Below, one piece after another: positions 61,102 to 64,000 of a stretch of 64,000 nucleotides of DNA. Below the pieces are notes generated by a model. The model ran no database searches and had not been told where the DNA came from. It was given only the letters and a program-made list of their open reading frames with translations. Origin of the DNA: Sinorhizobium alkalisoli. GTDB taxonomy: Bacteria; Pseudomonadota; Alphaproteobacteria; Rhizobiales; Rhizobiaceae. The first letter of the stretch is position 1; the number at the start of each line of letters is the position of its first letter. Location of the stretch: NCBI RefSeq assembly GCF_008932245.1, contig NZ_CP034909.1, forward strand, positions 1,302,001 to 1,366,000, given 5' to 3'. Position numbers and translations under genes: made by a program.

Positions 61102-64000
61102 ATGATACCTGGCCTCGATGCGAAGAGGGTTGTGGCGGCAACGCGGGAAGTGACGATCGGGCCCGTGCCCTCCGGCGCCGAGGCGCTGATCCTTGCGGAT
61201 CTGGCGCGGGCAGGAACGCCGGTCGCCTATTTCCTTTCCGACGGCCAACGGATAGCCGATCTCGAGCAGGTTCTTGGCTTCGTGGCGCCCGACATTCCCG
61301 TCTTGACGCTGCCGGGCTGGGACTGCCTGCCTTACGACCGAGTGTCGCCGAGCGCCGATATTTCGGCGCGGAGGCTGGCCGCATTGAGCGCGCTCATTGC
61401 GCATCGGGCAAAGCCGCATGCGGCGATCGTGCTCGTCACCGTCAATGCCGCCCTGCAGAGGATTTCGCCGCGGCGGGTGATCGAAGGTCTTGCCTTTTCG
61501 GCGCGGCCTGGCAACCAGGTGCGCATGGACGATCTCGCCGCCAGGTTGGAGCGAAACGGCTTCGAGCGGGTGCCGACTGTGCGCGAGGTTGGCGAGTTTG
61601 CCGTGCGGGGTGGCATTCTCGACGTCTATGTGCCTGGAGGCGGCGAGCCGCTGCGTCTCGATTTCTTCGGCGATACGCTGGAAACGATCCGCTCATTCGA
61701 CCCGGTCAGCCAGCGCACGACGGGGCAGGTGCGCTCGCTCGACCTCAACCCGATGAGCGAAGTGTCGCTGACGCCGGAGACCATCAGCCATTTCCGCAAG
61801 CAGTATCTCTCGCGCTTCGGCGCGGCGACTCGCGACGATGCACTCTACCAGGCCGTCTCGGAAGGGCGCCGCTATGCCGGCATGGAACATTGGCTGCCGC
61901 TCTTCTACGATCGCCTGGAAACGGTTTTCGACTATCTCGACGGCTTCCGTATCGTCACGGATCACCTGATCCGCGAAGCGGCCGCGGAGCGCTCGAAGCT
62001 GATCCTCGACTATTATGACGCGCGGCTTGCATCCGCGTCGCCGGGCAAGCAGTTCCCGCAGGGCACCCCCTACAAGCCCGTGCCGGCGGAACTTCTTTAT
62101 CTCGGCGCTGAAGCATTCGGCACCGCCTTGACCGAACGGCGCGCTGTGCGCCTCTCGCCCTTCAGCGAACATGAAGGGGAGGCGCGTCAGGTCGTCACCA
62201 TCGAGGCGCGTCAGGGCCTGCGCTGGGCCAAGGCCGTTGGCGAGGAGAGTGACGGCGAACGCGTCAATGTCTTCGACCATGCGGTCAAGCACATCGCGGA
62301 AAAGCGGGCGAAGGGTGCGAAGGTCGTCATTTCCGGCTGGACGGAAGGATCGCTCGACCGGCTCACCCAGGTTCTTGCCGAGCATGGTCTTGCAAGGATC
62401 CGCCCGATCAAGGCGCTCTCCGACCTCGGCTCTTTGAAACCGGGCGAGGCGGCATCCGCGGTTCTCAGCCTTGAGGCGGGATTCGAAACCGGCGATCTCG
62501 TCGTCATTGGCGAGCAGGATATTCTCGGTGACCGGCTAGTGCGCCGCTCGAAGCGCCGAAAGCGTGGCGCCGACTTCATCGCCGAGATGACGGGCCTCGA
62601 CGAGGGGAGCTATGTCGTGCATGCGGAGCACGGCATCGGCCGCTTTGTCGGCCTGCGCACGATCGAGGCCGCCGGCGCGCCGCATGATTGCCTCGAGCTC
62701 CTCTATGCCGACGACGCCAAGCTTTTCCTGCCGGTGGAAAACATCGAGCTTCTGTCTCGCTACGGTTCGGAAGGGACAGACGCAATCCTCGACAAGCTCG
62801 GCGGCGTCGCCTGGCAGGCGCGCAAGGCCAAGCTCAAGAAGCGGCTGCTCGACATGGCCGGCGGTCTCATCCGCATTGCCGCCGAACGGCACACGCGGCA
62901 TGCGCCGGTTCTCGCCGCCCAGGACGGCGTCTATGACGAATTCGCCGCACGCTTCCCCTACGACGAGACCGAGGATCAGCTGAACTCGATCGAGGCCGTT
63001 CGCGATGATCTCGGCAGCGGCCGGCCGATGGACCGTCTGGTCTGTGGCGATGTCGGATTCGGCAAGACGGAGGTGGCGCTGCGTGCCGCTTTCATCGCGG
63101 CGATGAACGGCATCCAGGTCGCGGTCGTCGTGCCGACGACCTTGCTGGCGCGTCAGCACTACAAGACTTTTGCCGAACGTTTCCGCGGCCTGCCGGTGCG
63201 CATCCAGCAGGCCTCCCGCCTTGTCGGCTCGAAGGAACTGGCACTGACCAAGAAGGAAGTCGCGGAGGGCAAGACCGACATTGTCATCGGCACCCATGCG
63301 CTGCTCGGTTCCTCGATCAAGTTCGCCAATCTCGGTCTGCTCATCATCGACGAGGAGCAGCATTTCGGCGTCAAGCACAAGGAGCGGCTGAAGGAGCTGA
63401 AGACCGACGTCCACGTGCTGACGCTATCGGCGACGCCGATCCCGCGAACGCTGCAGCTTGCTCTGACGGGCGTTCGCGAATTGTCGTTGATCACTACGCC
63501 GCCCGTCGATCGCATGGCGGTGCGTACCTTTATTTCTCCCTTCGATGCGCTGGTGATCCGCGAGACGCTCATGCGCGAGCATTATCGTGGCGGCCAAAGC
63601 TTTTACGTCTGCCCGCGGGTGAGCGACCTTTCCGAGGTTCACGAGTTCCTGAATTCCGACGTACCGGAGTTGAAGGTCGCGGTGGCGCACGGCCAGATGC
63701 CGGCTACCGAACTCGAAGACATCATGAACGCCTTCTATGAGGGCCGCTATGACGTGCTGCTTTCGACGACGATCGTCGAATCCGGCCTGGACGTACCGAC
63801 CGCCAACACGCTGATCGTTCACCGCGCCGATATGTTCGGCCTGGCTCAGCTCTACCAGCTGCGCGGCCGGGTCGGCCGCTCGAAGGTCCGCGCCTTCGCG
63901 CTCTTCACGTTGCCCGTCAACAAGACGCTGACGGGCCCGGCGGAGCGCCGGCTGAAGGTGCTGCAGTCGCTCGATACCCTCGGCGCCGGCTTCCAACTGG
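61102..64000 (+). CDS. mfd: transcription-repair coupling factor Mfd (partial, 5' 966 codons)
   Basis: The frame is open to the window edge, so the C-terminus is missing. The UvrB-homology region is at the N-terminus (LTLPGWDCLPYDRVSPSADI, and GGILDVYVPGGGEPLRLDFFGD). The RNA-polymerase-interacting CarD-like domain has GSYVVHAEHGIGRFVGLRTIE. The translocase motifs are VCGDVGFGKTEVALRAAF, IIDEEQHFGVKHKERLK, LSATPIPRTLQLAL and QLRGRVGRSKVRAFAL. Mfd removes RNA polymerase stalled at lesions and recruits UvrA. The start is the first ATG whose frame stays open. An ATG 11 bases upstream runs into a stop. Confidence 0.96.
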   Translation, partial: MIPGLDAKRVVAATREVTIGPVPSGAEALILADLARAGTPVAYFLSDGQRIADLEQVLGFVAPDIPVLTLPGWDCLPYDRVSPSADISARRLAALSALIAHRAKPHAAIVLVTVNAALQRISPRRVIEGLAFSARPGNQVRMDDLAARLERNGFERVPTVREVGEFAVRGGILDVYVPGGGEPLRLDFFGDTLETIRSFDPVSQRTTGQVRSLDLNPMSEVSLTPETISHFRKQYLSRFGAATRDDALYQAVSEGRRYAGMEHWLPLFYDRLETVFDYLDGFRIVTDHLIREAAAERSKLILDYYDARLASASPGKQFPQGTPYKPVPAELLYLGAEAFGTALTERRAVRLSPFSEHEGEARQVVTIEARQGLRWAKAVGEESDGERVNVFDHAVKHIAEKRAKGAKVVISGWTEGSLDRLTQVLAEHGLARIRPIKALSDLGSLKPGEAASAVLSLEAGFETGDLVVIGEQDILGDRLVRRSKRRKRGADFIAEMTGLDEGSYVVHAEHGIGRFVGLRTIEAAGAPHDCLELLYADDAKLFLPVENIELLSRYGSEGTDAILDKLGGVAWQARKAKLKKRLLDMAGGLIRIAAERHTRHAPVLAAQDGVYDEFAARFPYDETEDQLNSIEAVRDDLGSGRPMDRLVCGDVGFGKTEVALRAAFIAAMNGIQVAVVVPTTLLARQHYKTFAERFRGLPVRIQQASRLVGSKELALTKKEVAEGKTDIVIGTHALLGSSIKFANLGLLIIDEEQHFGVKHKERLKELKTDVHVLTLSATPIPRTLQLALTGVRELSLITTPPVDRMAVRTFISPFDALVIRETLMREHYRGGQSFYVCPRVSDLSEVHEFLNSDVPELKVAVAHGQMPATELEDIMNAFYEGRYDVLLSTTIVESGLDVPTANTLIVHRADMFGLAQLYQLRGRVGRSKVRAFALFTLPVNKTLTGPAERRLKVLQSLDTLGAGFQL

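Overview
The window comes from the chromosome of an alphaproteobacterium of the order Hyphomicrobiales, most likely Sinorhizobium (Ensifer). The evidence is high GC, the phosphatidylcholine synthase gene pcs next to a BMP-type ABC transporter, an OpuAC/MttB/stachydrine-type betaine locus, mosaic palindromes resembling the rhizobial RIME repeats, and EcfG/RpoE2-type promoters (GGAAC-N16/17-CGTT). No database could be searched. Names rest on recognised motifs and on recalled gene neighbourhoods.

Layout. 0-8.3 kb is mostly housekeeping: the 3' end of an aminotransferase gene, hom, recJ, four tRNA-Glu genes each with its own promoter, an M15-type murein peptidase lipoprotein, gloA, a double cold-shock protein, a DUF192 protein and tRNA-Pro. 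8.4-17.2 kb is an accessory locus for N-methylated betaines: an MttB-family methyltransferase, a fused remnant of a Rieske monooxygenase and its ferredoxin reductase, a LysR regulator, a betaine-binding protein, a ProC-like reductase, a StcD/TMADH-like demethylase, a broken second copy of that demethylase, a TetR regulator and a VOC protein. Two intergenic regions in this locus carry the same pair of operators with identical 44-bp spacing.

17.4-25.4 kb holds a complex I accessory subunit gene, tRNA-Arg, and a run of small envelope or stress proteins, several preceded by EcfG-type promoters. It also has an outer-membrane protein, a GlxA-type AraC regulator, a possible sRNA, a 24-residue membrane peptide gene and tRNA-Lys. 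25.6-35.3 kb holds ccdA, a UbiH-type hydroxylase, pcs, a quinone oxidoreductase, a four-gene BMP/nucleoside-type ABC transporter and a FadR-type regulator.

35.4-49.9 kb holds a TlyC/CorC protein, the overlapping run ppiD-trpD-trpC-moaC-moeA, a Na/Pi cotransporter, glmU, glmS and small genes. 49.9-56.9 kb is a minus-strand sugar-alcohol operon: a LacI regulator with tandem operators, an ABC importer, a ribitol-dehydrogenase-like SDR and an FGGY pentulose kinase. This set predicts pentitol uptake, oxidation to a pentulose, and phosphorylation. 57-64 kb holds a diguanylate cyclase, recG, sdhE and the first 966 codons of mfd.

The points most worth following are the betaine locus (its dual-operator architecture, its two scars, and an aerobic non-pyrrolysine MttB homologue without a corrinoid partner nearby), the cluster of EcfG-type promoters over tiny genes, and mosaic palindromes inside the transcribed leaders of the tRNA-Glu genes.
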